A stretch of 8,037 nt of DNA. Origin: Opitutaceae bacterium (GTDB taxonomy: Bacteria; Verrucomicrobiota; Verrucomicrobiia; Opitutales; Opitutaceae). Numbering within the stretch: the first letter of the stretch is position 1; each line of letters opens with the position of its first letter. The position numbers and the translations under genes are program-made. This document shows positions 1 to 5,932 of this stretch, piece after piece. The stretch spans positions 1 through 8,037 of the forward strand of contig JAPOIC010000084.1 in assembly GCA_029979145.1 (NCBI GenBank), given 5' to 3'. The notes under the pieces are model-generated. The model saw only the letters and a program-made list of their open reading frames with translations. It was not told the origin of the DNA and ran no database searches.

Positions 1-138
1 ATAGATTTCGGTATGGCCTTTCTGGCGGCCGAAGCCCTTGACCTCGGTGACCGTCATGCCCTCGACGCCGATCTCGGAGAGGCTCTGCTTAACTTCCTCC
101 AGTTTGAACGGCTTGATGATAGCGATGATAAGTTTCAT
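1..138 (-). CDS. glnK: P-II nitrogen regulatory protein, N-terminal part (runs off window start)
   Basis: Only the first 46 codons are present, read from ATG at 138. P-II proteins are small cytoplasmic trimers that sense 2-oxoglutarate and ATP/ADP. They control ammonium transporters, glutamine synthetase and nitrogen transcription. The visible sequence is strongly typical: it starts MKLIIAIIKPFKLEEV, continues with a MTVTEVKGFGRQ block, and reaches the base of the T-loop (GHTEIY), five residues before the usual modified tyrosine (Tyr51), which lies outside the window. The gene follows amt by 83 bp on the same strand, the partnership in which GlnK plugs the AmtB pore. No clear Shine-Dalgarno site precedes the ATG. 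Calling it glnK rather than glnB rests on the amt linkage; the family assignment itself is secure. Confidence 0.93.
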   Translation of the reverse strand, partial: MKLIIAIIKPFKLEEVKQSLSEIGVEGMTVTEVKGFGRQKGHTEIY

Positions 139-183
139 GCGGAGTGTTATGTATTGAGGTTCTGATTAGAGAGTTAGGATGGG

Positions 184-213
184 GGTCGACCCGGCGCAAG
201 CGTCGAGTCGACC
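184..213 (-). promoter_or_regulatory. Intercistronic hairpin between amt and glnK
   Basis: A near-perfect dyad lies just after the amt stop. The outer stem is seven pairs (GGTCGAC at 184-190 with GTCGACC at 207-213). It continues inward with a wobble, two more pairs, one mismatch and two further pairs, closing a four-base loop. In the transcript direction it is followed by CCCCATCCTA, with no U-run, so it is not a standard intrinsic terminator. A stem between two cotranscribed genes may stabilise the amt mRNA or set the amt:glnK ratio; that role is inferred. Confidence 0.5.
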
Positions 214-221
214 GTCCAAGA

Positions 222-1610
222 TCATTTGTGGGCGGGAGTGAAGTCGGGATAGGCTTCCGCACCGTGTTCGCCCAGGTCGAGACCCTCGATCTCTTCCTCG
301 GCGCTCACGCGGATTCCGCCGGCCTTCTTGAGAATCCAGAAGAGGATGAAGGCGAAGAGGAAGGTGAACACGCCGATGGAGACGATGCCCTTGAGCTGCG
401 AGACGATCTGGGCGCCGCCGGCGAGGTTGCCGAACAGGCCGACCGCCAGGGTGCCCCAAATGCCGCACACCAAGTGCACGGAGATGGCACCGACCGGGTC
501 GTCGATCTTGATCTTGTCGAAGAAGAGCACCGAGAAGACCACTAGGATACCGGCGATGAGGCCGATGATCACAGAGGACATGGCGGCCATCTGGTCGGCG
601 CCGGCGGTGATGCCGACGAGGCCGGCGAGAATACCGTTAAGGGCCATGGAGAGGTCGGGCTTCTTCAGCACGATCCAAGAGGTGAGGGCCGCGCCCATGC
701 CACCGGCGGCGGCCGCGAGGCAGGTCGTCACGAGCACCAGCGAGGTCAGGCTGGGATCAGCGGAGAGCACCGAACCGCCGTTGAAGCCGAACCAGCCGAG
801 CCAGAGGAGGAACACGCCGATGGTGGCGAGGGGCATCGAGTGGCCGAGGATCGGGTGAACCTTGCCATCCTTGAACTTGCCGAGACGGGGCCCGAGCAGG
901 ATCGCACCAGCGAGGGCACCCCAGCCGCCCACGGAGTGAACGAGGGTCGAACCGGCGAAGTCGTAGAAAGGAGTCTCGAGGACGTTCAGCCAGCCATTGC
1001 CCCACTTCCAGTAGCCCGTGATCGGGTAGGAAACGGCGACGAAGAGGGTCGAGAAGACCAGGAACTTGCCCAGCTTCACGCGCTCGGCCACGGCACCGGA
1101 AACGATGGTGGCGGCGGTGGCGGCGAACATGCCTTGGAAGAGGAAGTCGGTCCAGTAGGTGTAACCGCCGGCGTAGACGTCCGTCAGGGCGCCCACGTCA
1201 TCGGAAACACTGATGCCCCAACCGGCAAAGGCGAACCAGCCGCCCTCCACGCCGGGATACATCAGATTGAATCAGCACAGCGCATAGGTCAGGAGACCGA
1301 TGCAGGGGATGAGGGTGTTTTTGAAGAGGATGTTGACTGTGTTCTTCGACTGCGTGAGGCCGGATTCGACGGTGGCAAAGCCGAGGTGCATGATGAACAC
1401 CAAGCCGGCCGCCAGCATCATCCAGACATTGTTGGTCGTGAACAGGGTGTAGCCCGCCGATTCCGCGAAGGCCGCGAGATCCGCATATTTGGGCGCTTCC
1501 TCAGCGGCGGAGGCCGCATCCTGCGCGAAGGCTGTCGAGAACAGAGCCAGGAACATAAAGATGCCGACCATCTTTAGCCCTCTGGTCAGATACTGGGACC
1601 GTTGCTTCAT
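222..1610 (-). pseudogene. amt: Ammonium transporter (Amt/MEP/Rh family), interrupted by an in-frame TGA
   Basis: Read from ATG at 1610 this is a complete 462-codon Amt gene, except that codon 113 (1274-1272) is TGA. The frame is identical on both sides, so only one codon is wrong. Amt proteins are trimeric inner-membrane channels for ammonium. Residues 1-29 look like a signal peptide (basic start, hydrophobic core, AFA then Q), as in many Amt precursors. Family landmarks follow: the FQGMFAATAATIVSGA block, the pore Asp217 and His225 in DFAGSTLVH, the second twin-histidine residue His379 in VHLVCGIWG, and the C-terminal GIRVSAEEEIEGLDL segment that contacts P-II. The local sequence YALC-TGA-FNLMYPG aligns with YWVVGYSLAFG of E. 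coli AmtB, so the stop replaces a conserved Gly (GGA to TGA, one base). Everything else is intact, so this is either a very recent nonsense mutation or a sequencing error. No Shine-Dalgarno is evident. A sigma-54 promoter lies upstream and glnK downstream. Confidence 0.9.
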
Positions 1611-1681
1611 AATGTTTGGTGCTGTAGTGGGTTTGTTATCGAGTAAGACACCCTATCGCTTGATGGGGCTGACCCCCAATT

Positions 1682-1698
1682 AAGCAGGGTCCATGCCA
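1682..1698 (-). promoter_or_regulatory. Sigma-54 (RpoN) promoter of amt-glnK
   Basis: On the minus strand the sequence reads TGGCATGGACCCTGCTT. Compared with the consensus TGGCACG-N4-TTGCW, the invariant GG (1697-1696) and GC (1685-1684) are separated by exactly ten bases, with only two of the remaining consensus positions differing. The predicted transcription start is near 1672, giving a leader of about 62 bases before the amt ATG. Sigma-54 control is common for ammonium uptake operons and would need an NtrC-type activator. I did not find a convincing NtrC site upstream. Confidence 0.78.
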
Positions 1699-1701
1699 AC
1701 G

Positions 1702-1722
1702 CCCGTTTTTGAAAAAATCGGG
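1702..1722. repeat. AT-centred dyad next to the amt promoter
   Basis: CCCG at 1702-1705 pairs with CGGG at 1719-1722. Inside this, T-rich and A-rich runs also pair, with one mismatch, so the 21 bp are almost fully symmetric. It sits four bases upstream of the sigma-54 -24 element, centred near -40 from the predicted start. It could be a regulator site, a bend, or a second weak terminator for aspS readthrough. The sequence does not decide. Confidence 0.3.
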
Positions 1723-1747
1723 AAAATTCCATTCCGGTTTGGGCACG

Positions 1748-1775
1748 AAAAAAGGACCCGTTTCCGGGTCCTTTT
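1748..1775 (-). terminator. Rho-independent terminator of aspS
   Basis: On the minus strand, 24 bases past the aspS stop, there is A-run, GGACCCG, loop GAAA, CGGGTCC and then six Ts. This is a seven-pair GC-rich stem (1771-1765 with 1760-1754) capped by a GNRA-type tetraloop. It is extended by A-T pairs and flanked by CACG/CGTG. It is a textbook intrinsic terminator and insulates amt from aspS transcription. On the plus strand the same hairpin is followed by only four Ts. Confidence 0.88.
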
Positions 1776-1798
1776 CGTGGCTCAAACTGGCGGAAAAC

Positions 1799-3592
1799 TC
1801 ACTCCTCGGCGGGCACCACCGTCTGGATGTGAAGTTCCTTAAGTTGCTTGGCGGTAACGGGTGTCGGACTTTGCGCCATCAGGTCCTGACCCTTCTGGGT
1901 CTTCGGGAAGGCGATGACGTCGCGGATGCTCGTGGTGCCGCAAAGCAGCGCCACCATCCGGTCCAAACCAAAGGCAATGCCACCATGCGGCGGAGCGCCG
2001 TAAGTGAAAGCCTTTAGCATATAGCCGAAGCGGCTCTCGACCACGTCGGCCGGGATTTTGAGGACGTCCTCAAAAACCTTTTTTTGCAGCGCCGGCTGAT
2101 GGATTCGGATCGAGCCACCGCCGAGCTCCATGCCGTTGAGGACGACATCGTAGTGCTGTCCGCGGACAGCCTTCGGGTCGCTGTCGAGCAGGTGCGCGTC
2201 CTCCGCCACCGGCGCGGTGAACGGGTGGTGCGTGGCCGCATAGCCGCCGCGCTCCTCGTCGTAGCTCATGAGCGGGAAATCAACGACCCACAGGAATTTC
2301 CAGTCATCCGGACGCAGCGCGAGCTTTCCGCGCTTCACCAACAGCTGGGCGGCATCGAGGCGCACGCGGCCGAGGATCGCGCAGGCGCGCTCCCACTCCG
2401 CCGCGGCGAAGAAGATGATGTCGCCGTCCTCAATCTTAAGGTGGGCGGTGAGCTCGGCCTTCTCGGCGTCGTTGAAGAATTTCACGATCGGCGACTTCCA
2501 TTCGCCGCCCTCGACCTTGATGAAGGCGAGGCCCTTCGCGCCAAGCGACTTGGCGGCGTCTTCGAGCGCTTTGAGTTCGCCCTGCGTGACGTCGGCCAGG
2601 CCCTTCGCGTTCAGGGCCTTGACCGCACCGCCGCCGGTGGCGGTGGCTGCGAAGACCTTGAAGCTCGAAGTCTTGAAGAGCTCGGTGAAGTCCTGCAGCT
2701 CGAGCGCGAAGCGCGTGTCGGGCTTGTCGACGCCGTAGCGGTTCATCGCGTCGACGAACGGCAGGCGCGGGAACGGCGTGGGAATGTCCGTGCCCAGCAC
2801 GTCCTTCCATACCGTCTTCAGCATGCCCTCGAACAGCGCGTAGATGTCCTCGCGCGTGACGAACGACGCCTCGACGTCCACCTGCGTGAACTCCATCTGG
2901 CGGTCGGCGCGCAGATCCTCGTCGCGGAAACAGCGGGCAATCTGGAAATACTTTTCCACGCCGGCCACCATCAGGATCTGTTTGAACTGCTGGGGCGACT
3001 GGCTGAGCGCGTAGAATTGACCGGGGTGAATGCGCGACGGCACGAGGTATTCGCGCGCGCCCTCGGGCGTGCTCTTGAAGAGCGCCGGCGTCTCCACCTC
3101 GATGAACTCTTGGGAGTCGAAGTAGTCGCGGATGGCCTTGGAGGCCTTGTGGCGCACCTGGAGATTCTTGCGCATCTTGGGCCGGCGCAGGTCGAGGTAA
3201 CGGTAGGTCAGCCGCAGGTCCTCGTTGACTTTGTCGCCTCCGGCGTCGTCCAGCGGGAACGGCGGGGTGTCGGAAGCGTTGAGCACCTCGAGCCCGGTGC
3301 CGTTGACCTCGATCTCGCCCGTGGGCAGCCCGGCGTTGACCGTGCCTTCGGGGCGGACCACGACCTTGCCGGTGATCGCGATCACCGACTCCGGCTTCAA
3401 ATGCGCGGCGCGCGCGCCCAGATTCGCGTTATCCTGCGGGTCAAACTTCACCTGCGTGATGCCTTGGCGGTCGCGCAGGTCGATGAAGATGATGCCGCCG
3501 TGGTCGCGGATCGAGTCCACCCAGCCGGCCAGCGCCACGTCGGCGCCGAGGTCGATCTTGGTGAGTTGGGCACAGTGATGGGTGCGCTTCAT
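1799..3592 (-). CDS. aspS: Aspartyl-tRNA synthetase, probably non-discriminating (Asp/Asn)
   Basis: A 597-residue class IIb aminoacyl-tRNA synthetase of bacterial type that attaches aspartate to tRNA in the cytoplasm. The N-terminal anticodon-binding OB fold (about 1-105) contains GWVDSIRDHGGIIFIDLRDR. The catalytic core shows motif 1 around FIEVETPAL (163-171), motif 2 around ARCFRDEDLRADRQMEFTQVD (219-239) and motif 3 with GIAFGLDRMVALL (538-550). The bacterial GAD insertion occupies roughly 305-415. Length is usual for the family. His31 and Gly83 coincide with the pair that marks non-discriminating AspRS, as in Pseudomonas aeruginosa, where discriminating enzymes such as E. coli's have Leu and Lys. 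I chose ATG 3592 because MKRTHHCAQL is the normal family start; a TTG at 3640 would add 16 atypical residues encoded across a GC hairpin. No Shine-Dalgarno is visible. A terminator follows. Confidence 0.97.
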   Translation of the reverse strand: MKRTHHCAQLTKIDLGADVALAGWVDSIRDHGGIIFIDLRDRQGITQVKFDPQDNANLGARAAHLKPESVIAITGKVVVRPEGTVNAGLPTGEIEVNGTGLEVLNASDTPPFPLDDAGGDKVNEDLRLTYRYLDLRRPKMRKNLQVRHKASKAIRDYFDSQEFIEVETPALFKSTPEGAREYLVPSRIHPGQFYALSQSPQQFKQILMVAGVEKYFQIARCFRDEDLRADRQMEFTQVDVEASFVTREDIYALFEGMLKTVWKDVLGTDIPTPFPRLPFVDAMNRYGVDKPDTRFALELQDFTELFKTSSFKVFAATATGGGAVKALNAKGLADVTQGELKALEDAAKSLGAKGLAFIKVEGGEWKSPIVKFFNDAEKAELTAHLKIEDGDIIFFAAAEWERACAILGRVRLDAAQLLVKRGKLALRPDDWKFLWVVDFPLMSYDEERGGYAATHHPFTAPVAEDAHLLDSDPKAVRGQHYDVVLNGMELGGGSIRIHQPALQKKVFEDVLKIPADVVESRFGYMLKAFTYGAPPHGGIAFGLDRMVALLCGTTSIRDVIAFPKTQKGQDLMAQSPTPVTAKQLKELHIQTVVPAEE

Positions 3593-3616
3593 GATCAAAT
3601 ACAGCCCGACAGAAGA

Positions 3617-3636
3617 ACCCGGCCGCCGGGCCGGGT
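3617..3636 (-). promoter_or_regulatory. GC-rich hairpin in the aspS leader
   Basis: ACCCGGCC (3617-3624) and GGCCGGGT (3629-3636) form a perfect eight-pair stem with a four-base loop, ending 24 bases upstream of the aspS ATG. In the aspS direction it is followed by TCTTCTGT, only a weak U-tract. It could terminate readthrough from gpmI, or be a structured leader, or be the end of the adjacent repeat-like element. The structure is certain but its function is not known. Confidence 0.45.
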
Positions 3637-3652
3637 GCAATGTCTTTCTCCG

Positions 3653-3842
3653 TCATTCCTTACGGCACAATCGCCGGCAGGTGTATCGGGCTGGGACTGA
3701 TGCCGACCAGAGGCTGGCGCTCCAGGGGGTCCCGACTCCGGACGCCAAGTGGACGGGCACGTCCCGTGCACGTTGGCTCGACTTCATGGAGCCAGGACGC
3801 CCTCGTCCCGGAAGAACGCGGCGGGGGCGCCGCGCCTCCATT
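3653..3842. repeat. Structured GC-rich intergenic element between gpmI and aspS (possible dispersed repeat)
   Basis: About 190 bp without a convincing gene. It contains a series of short inverted repeats: ACGGG/CCCGT (3753-3757/3763-3767), the palindrome CGTGCACG (3765-3772), TGGCTC/GAGCCA (3774-3779/3789-3794), GGACG/CGTCC (3795-3799/3804-3808) and CGCGGCG/CGCCGCG (3817-3823/3828-3834). Several frames happen to be open, including a 62-codon minus-strand frame (3841-3653) that gives an arginine- and proline-rich product unlike a folded protein. Successive hairpins with low-complexity open frames are typical of REP/BIME-like intergenic elements or a structured RNA. My impression that Opitutaceae genomes carry similar copies is memory only. 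It lies between two co-oriented genes. Confidence 0.4.
3812..3834 (-). terminator. Possible terminator of gpmI
   Basis: About 25 bases after the gpmI stop, the minus strand forms CGCGGCG, loop CCCC, CGCCGCG, followed by TTCTT. The stem is seven G-C pairs. The U-tract is interrupted, so termination may be partial. It is also the strongest hairpin of the intergenic element that contains it. Confidence 0.4.
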
Positions 3843-3859
3843 AAGGTGGGCTCGCTTTC

Positions 3860-5446
3860 TTACTTCGAGGCAGACACGACCAAACTCTCGCCGGTCATTT
3901 CGGCCGGCTTCGGCAAACCCATCAAGTCGAGCACGGTGGGGGCGATGTCGGCCAGACGGCCGCCTTCGCGCATCTTGGTGCCGGACTTGGTGAACCCATC
4001 GCCAACGACAAAGACTTCGACGAGATTAAGCGTGTGCGAGGTGTGCGGCGAATTCGTGGATGCATCCCACATCTGTTCACAATTGCCGTGGTCCGCGCAG
4101 ATGACCGCGCGACCGCCGACCGAGGCCAGCGCCTCCAAGAGAGTCCCCACTCCGGCATCCGTCGCCTCGACCGCTTTCGTCGCGGCCGGAATCGAACCGG
4201 TGTGGCCGACCATGTCGGGATTCGCGTAGTTGACCACGATCAGGCCATATTTGCCCGACAGGATCGCCGCCTTCGCCTTCGCGGTGACTTCGCTGGCCGA
4301 CATCTCGGGTTGTTCGTCGTAAGTCGGCACCTTTGGGCTCGCCGGGCAGGCGCGCTCCTCGCCCGGGAAAGTCTCATGCCGGTAATTGTTGAAGAAAAAC
4401 GTCACGTGCGGGTTCTTCTCGGTCTCCGCGCAACGAAACTGGGCGATGCCCGCGGCGCTCACGACCTGGCCAAGGATGTTTTTCAATTTCTCCGGCTTCG
4501 GCGAAATCACGTGCACCGGCAGACCTTTCTCATACTCCGTCATCGTGGCGTAGTAGAGATCGAGCTTCGGGCCGCGGTCGAACCCCTGAAAATCGTCGAT
4601 CACAAAAGCCTTCGTGATCTCGCGCGGGCGGTCGCCGCGGTAGTTGTAAAATAGCACGGCGTCGCCGTCGGCAAAGGTAGCCAGGGGGTTGCCGTCACTC
4701 ATGATCCAAGTCGCGGGGACAAACTCATCGCCCTTCATCGATTCACTGGCCGGCGCATCGTAATAGGCCTGCACCGCGGCCTCCGCACTGTCGGCCTGCG
4801 CAACCGACGCGCGACCAGACAACATGTCGTAGGATTTCTGCACGCGCTCCCAGCGGTTGTCGCGGTCCATAGCCCAGAAGAGACCGCACACCGTGGCGAT
4901 GCGGCCGACGCCAATCTCGCGGCACTTCTCCTCCACCTGCTTGATGTAACCGAGCCCGCTCGTGGTCGGCGTGTCGCGGCCATCGGTGAAGGCGTGGATA
5001 AATACCTGCTGCACGCCATCGGACTTCGCCTGGCGCAAGATGCCGAAAAGGTGCTCCAGCATCCCGTGCACGCCGGCATCGGACACGATGCCCATCAGGT
5101 GCAGCTTGCCACCGGCCTTGGCGCGGGCGACGACGTCGCGCCACACGGGATTGGTGGCGAGGCGTTTCTCAGAAAACAATTTATTCAAGCGCACCAGCTC
5201 CTGGTCGACGATGCGGCCCGCGCCGATGTTCTCGTGGCCGACCTCGCTGTTGCCCATGACTCCGTCCGGCAAACCGACGTCGAGGCCCGAGGCCTTGATC
5301 AGAGTCACCGGACATTCCGCCTGCAGCCGGTCGTCGCAGGGTTTGGTCGCCAGCGCGACGGCATTGAATTCATTCTGCGCCGGGTCCGGGTTTTTGCCCC
5401 AGCCGTCGCGGATCACAAGGAGAACAGGTTTGCGCGGTGCACTCAT
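3860..5446 (-). CDS. gpmI: 2,3-bisphosphoglycerate-independent phosphoglycerate mutase
   Basis: A 528-residue cytoplasmic enzyme of the alkaline phosphatase superfamily that interconverts 3- and 2-phosphoglycerate in glycolysis and gluconeogenesis, using two Mn ions and a phosphoserine intermediate. The N-terminus has the metal Asp14 in RDGWG and the catalytic Ser67 in GNSEVGHENIGAGRIVDQEL. The substrate-binding insertion carries FTDGRDTP (153-160), CGLFWAMDRDNRWERV (187-202) and YNYRGDRPREI (268-278). The C-terminal metal ligands are Asp411 and His415 (NPDMVGHTG), Asp452-His453 (ADHGNCEQ) and His471 (SHTLN). All key residues are present, and the length is slightly above the usual 510-515. 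ATG 5446 is chosen because MSAPRKPVLLVIRDGWG is the normal start; an upstream in-frame extension to 5641 is non-homologous and runs antisense to the neighbouring plus-strand gene. No Shine-Dalgarno is seen. Confidence 0.97.
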   Translation of the reverse strand: MSAPRKPVLLVIRDGWGKNPDPAQNEFNAVALATKPCDDRLQAECPVTLIKASGLDVGLPDGVMGNSEVGHENIGAGRIVDQELVRLNKLFSEKRLATNPVWRDVVARAKAGGKLHLMGIVSDAGVHGMLEHLFGILRQAKSDGVQQVFIHAFTDGRDTPTTSGLGYIKQVEEKCREIGVGRIATVCGLFWAMDRDNRWERVQKSYDMLSGRASVAQADSAEAAVQAYYDAPASESMKGDEFVPATWIMSDGNPLATFADGDAVLFYNYRGDRPREITKAFVIDDFQGFDRGPKLDLYYATMTEYEKGLPVHVISPKPEKLKNILGQVVSAAGIAQFRCAETEKNPHVTFFFNNYRHETFPGEERACPASPKVPTYDEQPEMSASEVTAKAKAAILSGKYGLIVVNYANPDMVGHTGSIPAATKAVEATDAGVGTLLEALASVGGRAVICADHGNCEQMWDASTNSPHTSHTLNLVEVFVVGDGFTKSGTKMREGGRLADIAPTVLDLMGLPKPAEMTGESLVVSASK

Positions 5447-5536
5447 GGTCAAAGGAAAGGTAAACCGGGACAGGTCGCCGCCGGCCGCAATGACAAAAAA
5501 CGTCCGCGCCCGCCGCTGGCAAGCGGTCTGCTGAAA

Positions 5537-5542
5537 AGAGGT
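5537..5542 (+). promoter_or_regulatory. Ribosome binding site of the small plus-strand gene
   Basis: AGAGGT lies six bases upstream of ATG 5549. It is the clearest Shine-Dalgarno site in the window, where most genes have none. It fixes the start of the following gene in a frame different from the one that ends at 5865. Confidence 0.6.
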
Positions 5543-5548
5543 CCCGAC

Positions 5549-5865
5549 ATGACGCTCATCATTCGCGACCACCTGGTGAATCCACCGACTTGGTTCGCGT
5601 CGTTCCGGGACCTCACGCTGTATTGCAGCGTGTTTCTCCACGAGACGTGGTCATCGAGTCGGAGGATGCCGACCCTTACTGGCACTGGCTCCGCGCTCGT
5701 GGCGGGCTGGATTTCGTGGAGGACTTCGTCCGCCCCGGCACCGAGGACGGCGTGCATCTCGACACGGCGCCGCACCACCCGCGCTTGATCATCACGGATC
5801 GCATCGTGCCGGAAAACGTCCACCGGCTTATCCAACAAATCAGTTTCTGCCGGGGATTAGGGTAA
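5549..5865 (+). pseudogene. Small hypothetical protein gene, apparently broken by a one-base frameshift near 5647
   Basis: I do not recognise the family. Translation from ATG 5549 gives about 33 protein-like residues (MTLIIRDHLVNPPTWFASFR onward to LHET, ending at 5647), and 27 of these 33 codons end in G or C. Downstream the coding signal moves to the -1 frame. From GTG 5647 to TAA 5865 there are 72 codons (VVIESEDADPYWHWLRARGG onward), 58 of them ending in G or C. In the same frame upstream (5590-5646) only 8 of 19 codons do. Joining the two parts gives a compact acidic protein of about 105 residues, rich in aromatic residues and ending RIVPENVHRLIQQISFCRGLG. No signal peptide or membrane segment is seen. 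The shift looks like a single missing base, with no slippery heptamer at the junction. Alternatively the real gene is only the second part, starting at GTG 5647. It lies divergent to gpmI and upstream of hemH. Confidence 0.58.
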
Positions 5866-5871
5866 AGACCT

Positions 5872-5890
5872 TCGGCGCCTCTGGTGCCGA
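5872..5890 (+). terminator. Hairpin after the small gene, possible weak terminator
   Basis: TCGGCGCC (5872-5879) pairs with GGTGCCGA (5883-5890) over eight positions including one G-T wobble, with a three-base loop, starting seven bases after the TAA. The following bases, GTCGTTTGAC, are only mildly T-rich, so termination may be partial. It may separate the small gene from hemH. Confidence 0.4.
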
Positions 5891-5932
5891 GTCGTTTGAC
5901 TTCGTTGAATTTTTGCCGACCAATCACAGCCC

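Noticed and set aside
1272..1274. TGA in amt read as selenocysteine or by a reassigned code
   Set aside because: The family position is glycine, not cysteine. No convincing SECIS-like stem follows, and TGA serves as the normal stop of amt and hemH here.
840..1577. Plus-strand open frame of 245 codons across amt
   Set aside because: It is antisense to conserved Amt helices, gives a hydrophilic low-complexity product and has no ribosome site.
2084..3700. Plus-strand open frame of 538 codons across aspS
   Set aside because: It is antisense to a full, motif-complete AspRS. Its product is Val/Arg/Glu-rich with no recognisable domain, a common shadow in GC-rich genes.
3653..3841. Minus-strand 62-codon frame and overlapping plus-strand frames in the gpmI-aspS gap
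   Set aside because: The products are Arg/Pro-rich, have no ribosome site and are built from inverted-repeat DNA. Better described as a structured intergenic element.
4994..5788. Plus-strand open frame running from inside gpmI to 5788
   Set aside because: Its first two thirds are antisense to gpmI. Only the part after ATG 5549, with its own Shine-Dalgarno site, is likely coding, and it is listed as the small interrupted gene.
5449..5838. Minus-strand open frame of 129 codons upstream of gpmI
   Set aside because: It is antisense to the plus-strand segment whose codon third positions are strongly G/C-biased, and the product shows no domain.
5896..5924. Possible sigma-70 promoter before hemH (TTGACT, 17 bases, ACCAAT)
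   Set aside because: The -10 box matches only three of six positions and would place the transcript start almost at the ATG.
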